Positions 43,872-53,849 of a stretch of 64,000 bases of DNA are shown in pieces. The position numbers and the translations under genes are program-made. The notes under the pieces were generated by a model. The model did no database searches and had not been told where the DNA came from. It saw nothing but the letters and a program-made list of their open reading frames with translations. The stretch comes from Flavobacterium ammoniigenes (GTDB lineage: Bacteria > Bacteroidota > Bacteroidia > Flavobacteriales > Flavobacteriaceae): contig NZ_AP025184.1 in assembly GCF_020886055.1 (NCBI RefSeq), positions 1,302,001-1,366,000 on the forward strand, read 5' to 3'. How positions within the stretch are numbered: position 1 is the first letter of the stretch; the number at the start of each line of letters is the position of its first letter.

Positions 43872-44709
43872 GTATTTATGCACATATTGGGGATGTGAAC
43901 ATCTTTCAGCTAAATCTTTTTTGGATTTGGTTATAAAGAATGGATATGACGGAGTAGAAATCAATTTTCCGGATGATGCCTCTTTTATTGAAGAGTTTTT
44001 ATCAGAGTTGCAAACAATTAGAAAATCAAACCACCCTAAATTTATTTTTGTTGCACAACAAGTGCAACCTAACAGAATAGAAACATACGAATCTTATGTT
44101 CAACGAGTATACGACAGGTTACAGTTTTTAGTTTCATTAGGTCCCAATGCTATAAATTCTCATACAGGAAAAGATTATTTCGATTTTGGTGAAAATTCAA
44201 AAATATTGGAACTAACCAATCAAATTTCTAAATCCTCAGATATTCCTATTTTACATGAAACTCATAGAGGTCGATTTTCATTTCATGCGAAAACCTTACT
44301 TAATTATTTGGACTTATTCCCCAATCTTAAATTAGTAGGAGATCTTTCTCATTTTGGCGTTGTTTCCGAAAGTAATCTTGAAGATCAAGAAACGATTTTA
44401 ACTAAAATATTTCCAAAGATTAAACATATTCATGCTCGAATAGGATTTGAACAAAGTCCTCAAGTTAACGATCCCTTTGCACCAGAATGGAATAGTTATC
44501 TGGAACGTTATCTATTATGGTGGAAGCAAATTATTTCGATACAAGAGAAGAAGGGATTAACTGAAATGTTCATTACTCCAGAATGTGGACCGTATCCATA
44601 TATGCCTGAAAAACCATTCTCAAAAGAACCTTTATCTAATCAATGGGATAACAACATACGTATGATGCAATATTTACAACTAAATCTTTTACAAAATGAA
44701 CAACTCTAA
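43861..44709 (+). CDS. Sugar phosphate isomerase/epimerase family protein
   Basis: This TIM-barrel enzyme of the xylose isomerase-like (AP endonuclease 2) superfamily has 282 residues from the ATG at 43861. Metal-binding blocks are NGYDGVEINFPDD near the N-terminus, LHETHRGRFSFH (Glu), LVGDLSHFGVV (Asp, His), KHIHARIG (His) and a final ITPECGPYP (Glu). It overlaps both neighbours (11 and 14 bases), showing tight translational coupling. The reaction may be epimerisation or isomerisation of the sugar imported by the next gene's product. Confidence 0.9.
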   Translation: MNIKYLCTYWGCEHLSAKSFLDLVIKNGYDGVEINFPDDASFIEEFLSELQTIRKSNHPKFIFVAQQVQPNRIETYESYVQRVYDRLQFLVSLGPNAINSHTGKDYFDFGENSKILELTNQISKSSDIPILHETHRGRFSFHAKTLLNYLDLFPNLKLVGDLSHFGVVSESNLEDQETILTKIFPKIKHIHARIGFEQSPQVNDPFAPEWNSYLERYLLWWKQIISIQEKKGLTEMFITPECGPYPYMPEKPFSKEPLSNQWDNNIRMMQYLQLNLLQNEQL

Positions 44710-46057
44710 AAAAATAACATTTATCGCTTTAAGCGCTGCACTAGGTGGTTTGTTGTTTGGCTATGATACAGCTGTAATTTCTGGTGCCATTGGTAATTTA
44801 ACTGAATTTTTTCATTTGTCTCCTGTTGAAACAGGTTGGGCAATTTCAAGTGCATTAGTTGGCTGTTTAATTGGAGCTTTTTTCTCTGATTTTTTAAGTG
44901 ACAAATTTGGTAGAAAAGTAACTATGGTCATTACTGCCATACTTTTTATTTTAAATTCTATAGGAACAGCATTTCCCACTTCATTCACCATGTTTGTATT
45001 ATTTCGTATAGTTGGAGGTATTGGTGTTGGTATTGCTTCAATGGTAGTTCCTATGTACATCGCTGAAATTGCACCACCAAAAAGACGCGGTGCATTGGTA
45101 GGAAATTATCAATTAGCTATTGTTATTGGTATTGTAGTAGTGTATTTTGTAAATTACTTTATAGCATTGCAAGGTGATGCTATTTGGAATTTAAACATCG
45201 GATGGCGTTGGATGTTTGGCTCTGAAATTATTCCTTCCCTTTTATTTCTAATTTTTATTTTTCTCATTCCGGAAAGTCCTAGATGGTTGTTCCAAAAAGG
45301 CGCAACAAATAAAGCGATTGCTGTTCTTCAACAATTAAATACAAAAGAAGAGGCGGCTCAAGTTCAATCTGAAATTCAAAGTTCATTACACCAAGTGGAT
45401 AAAAACCAGTGGAAAAATTTAAGTAACCCAATTTATAAAAAGGTACTTTTTGTAGGTATTGGGCTTTCAGTTTTGCAGCAGTTAACAGGGATTAATGCGA
45501 TATTGTATTATGCTCCAGAAATCTTTAAAAGTTTAGGAAGTTCTACCGATGTTTCGCTTTTAGAAACGAGTATTCTTGGTGTTGTGAATTTAATTTTTAC
45601 TTTATTAGCAATTCGATTAGTAGATAAAATGGGCAGAAAACCCTTGTTGTACATCGGTTCAATTGCAATGACAATTGCTCTAGCATCTGTTGGTCTATTC
45701 ATATATTATAACGCTGTTGGAAATTGGGTATTGCCATTCTTACTACTATTTATGGGCGCCTTTAGTATATCTTGGGGACCTATAGTATGGGTATTATTAT
45801 CAGAAATTTTTCCAAATAAAATTAGAAGTTTAGCTCTTGCTATAAGTGTATTTATTCAATGGGTTGCAAATTTTGTTGTAACTCAAGTCTTTCCAAGCTT
45901 AGTCGAAAATCAATGGTTGAAAGATCACTTTAATGGAGCTTTCCCATTTTACTTGTTTTCAATAATCTGCTTGTTTTCAATTTACTTTATCTATAAATAC
46001 ATCCCGGAAACAAAAAATAAATCACTTGAAGAAATCAATGAATTATGGAAAATATAA
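44696..46057 (+). CDS. MFS sugar porter (sugar/H+ symporter)
   Basis: This inner-membrane transporter has 453 residues and twelve spans. Sugar-porter signatures are GGLLFGYDTAVISGAIG in the first span, DKFGRKV between spans 2 and 3, PESPRWLFQKG in the central loop, LQQLTGINAILYYAPEIF in span 7, VDKMGRKPLL and a final PETKNKSLEEI. These match the XylE/GLUT family closely. It overlaps its upstream neighbour by 14 bases and the GH127 gene by 13. Confidence 0.95.
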   Translation: MNNSKKITFIALSAALGGLLFGYDTAVISGAIGNLTEFFHLSPVETGWAISSALVGCLIGAFFSDFLSDKFGRKVTMVITAILFILNSIGTAFPTSFTMFVLFRIVGGIGVGIASMVVPMYIAEIAPPKRRGALVGNYQLAIVIGIVVVYFVNYFIALQGDAIWNLNIGWRWMFGSEIIPSLLFLIFIFLIPESPRWLFQKGATNKAIAVLQQLNTKEEAAQVQSEIQSSLHQVDKNQWKNLSNPIYKKVLFVGIGLSVLQQLTGINAILYYAPEIFKSLGSSTDVSLLETSILGVVNLIFTLLAIRLVDKMGRKPLLYIGSIAMTIALASVGLFIYYNAVGNWVLPFLLLFMGAFSISWGPIVWVLLSEIFPNKIRSLALAISVFIQWVANFVVTQVFPSLVENQWLKDHFNGAFPFYLFSIICLFSIYFIYKYIPETKNKSLEEINELWKI

Positions 46058-47976
46058 CGAAAAATAAAAACTGGATTACCGTACTTATTGTTGGATTATT
46101 TACTCTTGTATTGAATGCCCAACATCAACATGAAAAGTATCAATTGTTGCCTTTCGGTTCTGTAAAGCCTACTGGATGGATCAAAACACAAATGCAAAAA
46201 GATGTTGCAGGATTTGTCGGAAATTTAGATCGCATTGTACCCGATTTGATTAATGATCCTATTTATAGTTCAGCAAGGCTTCATAAAAACAGTGCAGTTA
46301 AAGATTTAGGAAATAACAAAGAGGGAGACACTGAGGGATCTGAACAGTACAAATGGTGGAACAGTGAAACCCAATCAAACTGGTGGGATGGGTACATCAG
46401 AAATGTTTTGCTTTTAAATGATAAAGAAGGGCTAAAAAAAGTAGACAAACATATTCAAGAAGTATTGCAATCGCAAGATGAAGATGGTTACATTGGTATT
46501 TATGATCAAGAATTACGCTATAAATTTAATTCAGAAAATGGTGAACTTTGGTCTAAAGCAACGATGTATCGTGGATTGTTAGCGTATTACGAATTTACTA
46601 AAGATGTAAGCGTTTGGAATGCATTATTAAAAGCGGTTGATGATGTAATTACTAATTATCCAATTGGAACATCTAGTCCTTATTTTTCTGGTAATCAATT
46701 TAATGGAGGTGTGTCTCATGGATTGACTTTTACGGATGTCTTAGATAAAATGTACCAGATAACGGGTGATACAAAATATACGGATTATGCTCTTTTTTTA
46801 TTTTTGGATTTCAGTAAAACGTATCAATCTGAAAAAGATGTTCAATTACCGAATATCTTTAATCCAACTTATAAATTACAATCGCATGGAGTTCATACCT
46901 ATGAACATTTAAGACCTTTAATTGTGGCGGCTTATGCATCAAATAATATTGAATTACAAAAAGCATTGCAAATTTACATTCAACGTATTGAAAAAGCTAC
47001 AACCTTAACGGGTGGTGCTATAGGTGATGAATGGATAGCAGAAAGAAATGCGGATGCGACTACTACCGGTTATGAATACTGCTCTTTGCATGAATTATTG
47101 GATAGCTATTCTGTTTTGTTGCAAAAACAAGGAGATCCAAAAACAGCAGAAGCCATTGAAACTATTTTCTATAATGCAGCTCAGGGATCTAGAAACCCAA
47201 ATCATTCTGTTATTGCTTATTTAAAAACAGATAATTCATATGAAATGGAAGGAACTAAAAATGGTGAAGTTGAGCCGAATCGGAAACAAACTAGATATAA
47301 GTATTCGCCTGCACATCAGGATGCTGCTGTTTGTTGTAATCCTAATGCGGGTAGAATTACACCTTATTTCTTAGAAAAAGCGTGGATGAAGGAAGAAGAA
47401 AATGTTTTGGTAAATATGCTTTTAATGCCTAATGTATTGGAGACAAAAATCCAAAATCAATCGGTTAAAATTGAAACCATTACTGAATATCCATACCAAA
47501 ATAAATTGGTTTTCAAAATTTCAAATCCTGAAAATGCTATTTTTAAAATCAAGATTAGAAAACCATCATGGGCAAAAGCAATTGCAACAAAAGAAAACTA
47601 CACAATTGAAAATGGGTTGGTAATTATTGATAGAAAATTTGCTAAAGAGGATCAAATTCAAATTGAATTTGAAACTGATATTCAAGTCAAAGAAGATGCT
47701 AATAAAGAAAAATATTTTAGCTATGGCGCTTTATTTTATGCTAAACCAATTGAATCAGTTGAATTAAAAGGCAAATCGTATTTCGCTAATTTCTCTGATT
47801 TAACTTATAAACCAAAAAACAAGATTCGCTATCAGTTTATTAATGATAATCAAGCCAAATTAAATAATGGTCAAATTACGATCAAAGCCAAAAATACAAC
47901 TACCAATCAAATAGAAAATATTACACTTATTCCATTTGGTAAAACAATTTTACGACAACTAAGTTTTAAAAAATAA
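46045..47976 (+). CDS. Glycoside hydrolase family 127-like (beta-L-arabinofuranosidase domain), secreted
   Basis: This 643-residue protein has an N-terminal signal peptide (LFTLVLNAQ) and an alpha/alpha-barrel of the GH127/DUF1680 type. Family features are WWNSETQSNWWDGYIRNVLLL, GYIGIYDQELRYK, GATGDEWI-like GGAIGDEWIAERNAD, and the cysteine-bearing block AVCCNPNAGRITPYFLE, where GH127 enzymes place the catalytic Cys. A C-terminal beta domain follows. Known members release beta-L-arabinofuranose, but the family is broad. It overlaps the transporter gene, so its product is probably imported and used. Confidence 0.88.
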   Translation: MENITKNKNWITVLIVGLFTLVLNAQHQHEKYQLLPFGSVKPTGWIKTQMQKDVAGFVGNLDRIVPDLINDPIYSSARLHKNSAVKDLGNNKEGDTEGSEQYKWWNSETQSNWWDGYIRNVLLLNDKEGLKKVDKHIQEVLQSQDEDGYIGIYDQELRYKFNSENGELWSKATMYRGLLAYYEFTKDVSVWNALLKAVDDVITNYPIGTSSPYFSGNQFNGGVSHGLTFTDVLDKMYQITGDTKYTDYALFLFLDFSKTYQSEKDVQLPNIFNPTYKLQSHGVHTYEHLRPLIVAAYASNNIELQKALQIYIQRIEKATTLTGGAIGDEWIAERNADATTTGYEYCSLHELLDSYSVLLQKQGDPKTAEAIETIFYNAAQGSRNPNHSVIAYLKTDNSYEMEGTKNGEVEPNRKQTRYKYSPAHQDAAVCCNPNAGRITPYFLEKAWMKEEENVLVNMLLMPNVLETKIQNQSVKIETITEYPYQNKLVFKISNPENAIFKIKIRKPSWAKAIATKENYTIENGLVIIDRKFAKEDQIQIEFETDIQVKEDANKEKYFSYGALFYAKPIESVELKGKSYFANFSDLTYKPKNKIRYQFINDNQAKLNNGQITIKAKNTTTNQIENITLIPFGKTILRQLSFKK

Positions 47977-47979
47977 ACA

Positions 47980-49524
47980 ATGAAAAAATACCTATTACTA
48001 GCACTTTTACTAGCCCCTACATCTTTAATTTGGGCACAAAATAAGAATACTCAAACAGCCAAAGGCGAAGTAATTTACCACGTTTGTCAACGTAGTTTTT
48101 ATGATAGCAATGGGGATTTGAATGGCGATCTGAACGGACTACGTCAAAAACTAGATTATCTTCAAGATTTGGGTGTTACTTCAATTATGCTTTTGCCACT
48201 ATATGAAGCCGATTGCTATCACAACTATTTTGCAAATGATTTTGAGAAAATAGATCCTGAATTCGGAACTATGCAAGAATATCTCGAATTGGTAAAAGAT
48301 ATTCATAAAAGAGGAATGAAAATCTATATGGATATGGAATCGCAATATGTAACCGCTAAACATGTTTGGTGGAAAGATGCCGTTGGGAACCTTAAATCTG
48401 AATACAGTGATTATTTATTGTTTGATGATGCTGAGCACAAAATACCAGCAACAATGGTTTTTGATTTACGTGAATTAAAAAGTTTTGATGGTTCAACAAT
48501 AAAAGTAACTACTGTAAATCTTAAAAGTCCTAAAGTTTTAGACTACAATATTCGACTGTTTTCTTTCTTTATGGATCCCAACAAGGACGGTAAGTTTGAT
48601 GATGGTGTGGACGGATTTAGATTGGATCATGCAATGGATCATTTGGATGGCAAACCCACTTTAACGAATCTTTTTACTGAGTTTTGGAAACCTTTAATTG
48701 CGGAGATCAAAAAAGTAAATCCGAAAATTAATATTGTTGCGGAACAAGCAGATTGGAACGACTATGGTTTTGATTATTTCGAAAAAGCAACAGTTGATAG
48801 AATGTTTGGTTTTGGATTGAAGCAAGCTATCCTTTCTTTTGACAAACAACAACTTGTCCAAAATGCCGATATACTCCTTACTAAAACCCCAAAAGGAAAA
48901 GATCAATTGCTATTTATTGAAAACCACGATTTGGATCGATTTGCTTCTGTGGAACCTAATTTTAAGAAACAAAAAGTAGCAGCAGCTTTAATGCTACTTA
49001 TAGGTGGTATTCCTTCGATTTATTATGGACAAGAAATTGGAATGCAAGGAAAAGCTAATTCGTACAGCAACACGGACGGAAATGATATTGGACGACGTGA
49101 AGCGTTTGATTGGTACCAATCTGGAGAAGGTAAAGGAATGGCTTTTTGGTATAAAAACACAGGTGATTGGTGGACAAATAAAAATCAAAAATCCAATGAT
49201 GGTATTTCTTTGGAGGAGCAAATGAAAGAACCGAATTCGTTATTTAATTTCTACAAAAAAATAATAAGTATTAAACAAAGTAATATTGCCTTAGCCAAAG
49301 GGCGCTATGAAAATGTTCAAAATAATGCAGATTCTGTATTTAGTTTTTATAGAAAAGAGGAAAATAATACTATTTTGGTTGCTGTAAATTTATCGGCTTC
49401 AATTCAAGAGTTTGTATATTCTGATTTTAAAAATTCGACAATAGATATATTAAACCCAAAACAGCAATTACAGAAAACGAATGTAATGCAGCCATTTCAA
49501 ATTTCGATTTGGAAGATTGAATAA
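47980..49524 (+). CDS. Alpha-amylase family (GH13) glycoside hydrolase, secreted
   Basis: This 514-residue enzyme has a signal peptide (PTSLIWAQ) and a TIM barrel with the GH13 regions. VTSIMLLPLYE precedes region I, the nucleophile Asp is in DGVDGFRLDHAMDH, the acid Glu in NIVAEQADW, and region IV in FIENHDLDRF. A beta-sandwich C domain ends the protein. It starts three bases after the GH127 stop. Substrates could be alpha-glucans or alpha-glucosides such as sucrose or trehalose; the sequence does not settle this. Confidence 0.93.
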   Translation: MKKYLLLALLLAPTSLIWAQNKNTQTAKGEVIYHVCQRSFYDSNGDLNGDLNGLRQKLDYLQDLGVTSIMLLPLYEADCYHNYFANDFEKIDPEFGTMQEYLELVKDIHKRGMKIYMDMESQYVTAKHVWWKDAVGNLKSEYSDYLLFDDAEHKIPATMVFDLRELKSFDGSTIKVTTVNLKSPKVLDYNIRLFSFFMDPNKDGKFDDGVDGFRLDHAMDHLDGKPTLTNLFTEFWKPLIAEIKKVNPKINIVAEQADWNDYGFDYFEKATVDRMFGFGLKQAILSFDKQQLVQNADILLTKTPKGKDQLLFIENHDLDRFASVEPNFKKQKVAAALMLLIGGIPSIYYGQEIGMQGKANSYSNTDGNDIGRREAFDWYQSGEGKGMAFWYKNTGDWWTNKNQKSNDGISLEEQMKEPNSLFNFYKKIISIKQSNIALAKGRYENVQNNADSVFSFYRKEENNTILVAVNLSASIQEFVYSDFKNSTIDILNPKQQLQKTNVMQPFQISIWKIE

Positions 49525-49579
49525 AGATTAATTTTGTAAATTGGGACTGCTTTTAATTATATCTTAGAAAATATAGATT

Positions 49580-49948
49580 ATGACTTCTAAAAAACTATTA
49601 TTTCCAAAACTATCACTTCTGCTAAATATATTGGTTTTAATTCCGGTAAGTTCAGGATTGCTTTTGAATAGTAATTGGGCTATAGAATCGTACGGAATTG
49701 AATCGCCAGCAAGAGGAATACTTCTTGCAATTTATTTGGCAATTCTTATCTTGTCTTGTGTATTGCTATACAAATTTGATGCTAAGTTAGTATTGGCTCT
49801 ATTAACCGTTCAAGTAATTTATAAAGTATTAAGTCCAATAATGGTAGGTACAATATATAATCCAATTTTAATAAGTAATTTAATTATTGCCCTACTTCAT
49901 TCGTATAGTATTTTCGTTTTGGTTTCAAATGATAAAAACATTAAGTAG
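49580..49948 (+). CDS. Four-span membrane protein
   Basis: This small inner-membrane protein of 122 residues has four hydrophobic segments (about 10-28, 43-63, 70-88 and 95-116). No motif or family is recognised. It follows the GH13 gene by 55 bases and is followed by a strong terminator, so it may be the last gene of the carbohydrate operon, but a role there is not evident. Confidence 0.75.
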   Translation: MTSKKLLFPKLSLLLNILVLIPVSSGLLLNSNWAIESYGIESPARGILLAIYLAILILSCVLLYKFDAKLVLALLTVQVIYKVLSPIMVGTIYNPILISNLIIALLHSYSIFVLVSNDKNIK

Positions 49949-49986
49949 TTTCCAGGAGAAGTGTTACTAAATAAAAATATTGTCAC

Positions 49987-50021
49987 AAAAAAATCCTCAA
50001 TTATTAATTGAGGATTTTTTT
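49987..50021. terminator. Bidirectional intrinsic terminator
   Basis: The perfect stem AAAAAATCCTCAATT/AATTGAGGATTTTTT around ATT lies between the carbohydrate operon and the convergent secA gene. Confidence 0.95.
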
Positions 50022-50045
50022 ATTAGCTATAGGCTTGTAAAACTA

Positions 50046-53000
50046 TTATTCATTCACAATAACCCATTGACCTGAAGTTACTAAGCTCTCCGCCTTTTTG
50101 TACTTCATGGTTTCTGTTTTTCCAGTAGCGACTTCTTGAATCGTTACGGTATCGTTACGATTGATTTTAGGCATGTCTCTCACTATGGTTTCGGTTACTT
50201 GACGTTGTTGTGTTTCGCCTGCTTCGTGGTTCAAGTTTTCGCTGTTCGGAATTTCGTCTTTGCTTAATTTGTAGTTTTCTTTTTGACGAACTTCTTTAGC
50301 TTCTTCAATCTTAGGTGCATTTTGCTGTGGCAAGTCACCTTTGAATAAAAATGAAATTACTTCTTTATTGACATTGTCAAGCATGGCTCTGAACAAGTTG
50401 AAGGCTTCTAATTTGTAGATTAGTAACGGATCTTTTTGTTCGTGAACAGCCAATTGAACCGATTGTTTCAATTCGTCCATTTTACGCAAGTGTTTTTTCC
50501 AAGCTTCATCGACAATAGACAAGGTAATGTTCTTTTCAAAATCAGCCACTAATTGCGCTCCTTGTGTCTCGTAGGCTTTCTTTAAGTCAGTAACTACGTT
50601 CAAGGTTTTGATTCCATCTGTAAAAGGAACTACAATACGCTCAAATTGATTGTTCTTGTCTTCGTACACACCTTTTATGATAGGGAAGGCTTCTCTGGCA
50701 CTTCGCTCCGTTTTATCGGTATAGAATTCTAAAGTGGCTTTATAAATTTTACCAGTCAATTCGACGTCTGACAATTTTGCAAAATCAGCTTCTGTAACTG
50801 GAGAAGTTATAGAGAAATAACGGATTAATTCAAATTCAAAGTTTTTGAAGTCATTCACAGCTTTATTAGCTGAAACAATTACTTCGCAAGTATCATACAT
50901 CATATTGGCGATGTCTAATTTCAGACGTTCTCCAAACAAAGCATGACGACGACGTTTGTATACTACTTCACGTTGCGCATTCATTACATCATCATATTCT
51001 AACAAACGTTTACGCACTCCAAAGTTGTTTTCTTCTACTTTTTTCTGTGCACGTTCAATAGATTTAGTCATCATGGAATGTTGGATTACTTCACCTTCTT
51101 GCAATCCCATTCTGTCCATCACTTTGGCAACTCTTTCCGAACCAAACAAACGCATCAAGTTATCTTCTAACGAAACGTAGAATTGTGAACTTCCAGGATC
51201 TCCTTGACGTCCAGCACGGCCTCGTAACTGACGGTCAACACGACGTGAATCGTGACGCTCTGTTCCAACGATAGCTAAACCACCTGCGGCTTTTACTTCG
51301 GGAGATAATTTAATATCGGTTCCACGACCCGCCATATTGGTAGCGATTGTTACTACACCTGGTTTTCCTGCTTCTTCAACGATTTGCGCTTCTTGTTTGT
51401 GCATTTTAGCATTCAACACATTATGTGTGATGCCTCTCATTTTCAACATTCGGCTCAATAATTCGGAGATTTCAACCGAAGTTGTTCCAATTAAAACTGG
51501 TCTTCCTGCTTTTGATAATTCCGTTACATCTTCGATAACAGCGTTGAATTTTTCACGAGTCGTTTTGTAGATGAAATCATCTTTATCGATTCTGGCAATT
51601 CCTCTATTGGTTGGAATTTCGACTACGTCTAATTTATAGATTTGCCAAAGTTCACCTGCTTCAGTAACCGCTGTTCCTGTCATACCTCCCAGCTTGTTGT
51701 ACATTCTGAAGTAGTTTTGCAAGGTAACCGTCGCAAAGGTTTGTGTCGCCGCTTCGATTTTTACATTTTCTTTGGCTTCAATTGCTTGGTGCAAACCGTC
51801 AGAATAACGACGGCCGTCCATAATACGTCCTGTTTGCTCATCGACAATCAGGATTTTGTTTTCCATGATCACATACTCTACATCTTTTTCGAATAAAGTA
51901 TAGGCTTTTAAAAGCTGTGTTAAAGTATGGATACGCTCACTTTTTACACCAAAATCTTGGAACAAACGTTCTTTTGCTTCTGCTTCCGCGTCGGCGTCTA
52001 ATTTTTGTTTTTCGATGGTGGCAATCTCTGTTCCAATGTCTGGAAGGACAAAGAAATCGGAATCAGTATCTCCAGATAAGAATTGGATTCCGTTATCGGT
52101 CAATTCTACTTGATTATTTTTTTCTTCAATTACAAAGTACAAAGCTTCGTCTACCAAATGCATTTCGCGTTTGTTGTCTTGCATGTACTGGTTTTCGGTT
52201 TTTTGAAGCAATTGTTTCACTCCTTCTTCCGATAAAAATTTGATTAAGGCTTTGTTTTTTGGCAAACTTCTGTAGGCTCTCAATAATTGGAATCCTCCGT
52301 CTTTGGTATTGCCTTCTTTGATTAATTTTTTGGCTTCAGCCAAGAATCCATTAGCTAATTGACGTTGCAAACTAACCAAGTTTTCAATTTTTGGTTTTAA
52401 CTCGTTGAATTCGTGACGATCTCCTTGCGGAACTGGTCCAGAAATAATTAACGGCGTTCTAGCATCATCAATTAAAACAGAATCCACCTCATCGACAATT
52501 GCATAGTTGTGTTTGCGTTGCACTAGATCCTCCGGCGAATGCGCCATATTATCTCTTAGGTAGTCAAAACCAAATTCGTTATTGGTTCCGTAAGTGATAT
52601 CCGCATCATAAGCTCTTTTTCTTTCTTCTGAACTTGGTTGGTAGTTGTCAATACATTCAACAGTTAAACCATGGAATTCAAATAATGGTGCTTTCCAAGT
52701 ACTATCACGTTTGGCCAAGTAATCATTTACGGTTACTAAGTGAACTCCGTTTCCAGTTAAAGCATTTAAGTAAATAGGAAGGGTAGCAACCAAGGTTTTT
52801 CCTTCTCCAGTTTGCATCTCGGCAACTTTACCTTCGTGCAATACCATTCCACCAATCAACTGCACATCATAGTGAATCATGTCCCAAGTAATTTGCTTAC
52901 CTGCGGCATTCCACGAATTAGCCCAAACGGCTTTTTCTCCTTCAATAGTTACATACGTTTTGGTAGCAGAGAATTCTCTATCTTTTGGAGTTGCAGTAAC

Positions 53001-53390
53001 TTCAATTTGAGTGTTTTCTTTGAAACGTCTTGCGGTTTCTTTAACCACAGCAAAAGCTTCAGGTAAAATTTCCATTAAAGTTTTCTCCGAAATATCGTAG
53101 GCTTCTTTTTCTAAAGCATCAATAGCCACATAGATATCTTCTCTTTGGTCGATATCTTCGATGGTTTCTACTTCTTGTTGTAAAGATGCAATTTTAGCAT
53201 CTTTGTCTGCACGTGCTTGTTGGATTTTTTCTTTGAAATAAGCAGTACGAGCTCTTAATTCGTCATTGGATAATGCCATTAAGCGACTCTCGAATCCTTT
53301 AATTTTCGTAAGGTAAGGTTGTAATGCTTTAACGTCATTTTGTGATTTATCACCGACAAAGATTTTTATAATGCTATTGATGAAACTCAT
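50046..53390 (-). CDS. secA: Preprotein translocase ATPase SecA
   Basis: This is the motor ATPase that drives proteins through SecYEG. Its 1114 residues are long compared with the 830-900 of most bacteria but usual for flavobacteria, owing to insertions in the first nucleotide-binding region. Motifs are MQTGEGKTLVATL (Walker A), VDEVDSVLIDDARTPLI (Walker B), TNMAGRGTDI and QLRGRAGRQGDPG. The C-terminal zinc finger of E. coli SecA is absent; the tail is Lys/Glu/Gln-rich. It is monocistronic. Confidence 0.98.
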   Translation of the reverse strand: MSFINSIIKIFVGDKSQNDVKALQPYLTKIKGFESRLMALSNDELRARTAYFKEKIQQARADKDAKIASLQQEVETIEDIDQREDIYVAIDALEKEAYDISEKTLMEILPEAFAVVKETARRFKENTQIEVTATPKDREFSATKTYVTIEGEKAVWANSWNAAGKQITWDMIHYDVQLIGGMVLHEGKVAEMQTGEGKTLVATLPIYLNALTGNGVHLVTVNDYLAKRDSTWKAPLFEFHGLTVECIDNYQPSSEERKRAYDADITYGTNNEFGFDYLRDNMAHSPEDLVQRKHNYAIVDEVDSVLIDDARTPLIISGPVPQGDRHEFNELKPKIENLVSLQRQLANGFLAEAKKLIKEGNTKDGGFQLLRAYRSLPKNKALIKFLSEEGVKQLLQKTENQYMQDNKREMHLVDEALYFVIEEKNNQVELTDNGIQFLSGDTDSDFFVLPDIGTEIATIEKQKLDADAEAEAKERLFQDFGVKSERIHTLTQLLKAYTLFEKDVEYVIMENKILIVDEQTGRIMDGRRYSDGLHQAIEAKENVKIEAATQTFATVTLQNYFRMYNKLGGMTGTAVTEAGELWQIYKLDVVEIPTNRGIARIDKDDFIYKTTREKFNAVIEDVTELSKAGRPVLIGTTSVEISELLSRMLKMRGITHNVLNAKMHKQEAQIVEEAGKPGVVTIATNMAGRGTDIKLSPEVKAAGGLAIVGTERHDSRRVDRQLRGRAGRQGDPGSSQFYVSLEDNLMRLFGSERVAKVMDRMGLQEGEVIQHSMMTKSIERAQKKVEENNFGVRKRLLEYDDVMNAQREVVYKRRRHALFGERLKLDIANMMYDTCEVIVSANKAVNDFKNFEFELIRYFSITSPVTEADFAKLSDVELTGKIYKATLEFYTDKTERSAREAFPIIKGVYEDKNNQFERIVVPFTDGIKTLNVVTDLKKAYETQGAQLVADFEKNITLSIVDEAWKKHLRKMDELKQSVQLAVHEQKDPLLIYKLEAFNLFRAMLDNVNKEVISFLFKGDLPQQNAPKIEEAKEVRQKENYKLSKDEIPNSENLNHEAGETQQRQVTETIVRDMPKINRNDTVTIQEVATGKTETMKYKKAESLVTSGQWVIVNE

Positions 53391-53436
53391 AATATTGTTT
53401 TGTATTTCTGTATGTTGTGTAAATGTCTAATATAAC

Positions 53437-53467
53437 CAAAAAAAAAGCCTCTTTTGAGACTTTTTCT
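53437..53467 (-). terminator. Terminator of the DUF2795 gene
   Basis: Read on the minus strand, AAAAAGTCTC and GAGGCTTTTT pair around a short loop (one mismatch) and end in T. It lies upstream of secA. Confidence 0.6.
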
Positions 53468-53479
53468 TTGGTTTATTTT

Positions 53480-53701
53480 TTAATATTCATCCTCATTCCA
53501 AAGGTAATCTTCGTCTGTAGGATAATCTGGCCAAATTTCTTCCATTGATTCATATATCTCGCCCTCATCTTCGATAGATTGAAGGTTTTCTACTACTTCT
53601 AATGGAGCTCCTGCTCTAATAGCGTAGTCAATAAGTTCGTCTTTGTTAGCAGGCCACGGCGCATCACTTAAATAAGATGCTAATTCTAATGTCCAATACA
53701 T
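53480..53701 (-). CDS. DUF2795 domain-containing protein
   Basis: This 73-residue, very acidic protein (tail DYPTDEDYLWNEDEY) has a small helical core ASYLSDAPWPANKDELIDYAIRAGAPLEVVENLQ, the DUF2795 pattern. It is conserved across flavobacteria as a small stand-alone protein, with no established function. It has its own terminator, so it is probably transcribed separately from secA. Confidence 0.87.
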   Translation of the reverse strand: MYWTLELASYLSDAPWPANKDELIDYAIRAGAPLEVVENLQSIEDEGEIYESMEEIWPDYPTDEDYLWNEDEY

Positions 53702-53849
53702 CTTTTGTCGATTTAGTTTAGTGCAAAAATAAATTTTTTACTGAAAAAGGCAAGTAAAAAATGATTTATTTTTATTAAAAGTTAAGAACGTTTTTTTGTT
53801 TGTTTTTTCGTTGTTGTTTCACTTCGTTTTGGGAAGGAAAATTTAACAA

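Noticed and set aside
50046..53390. SecA of unusual length
   Set aside because: About 1110 residues is the usual size in flavobacteria; all motifs are intact.
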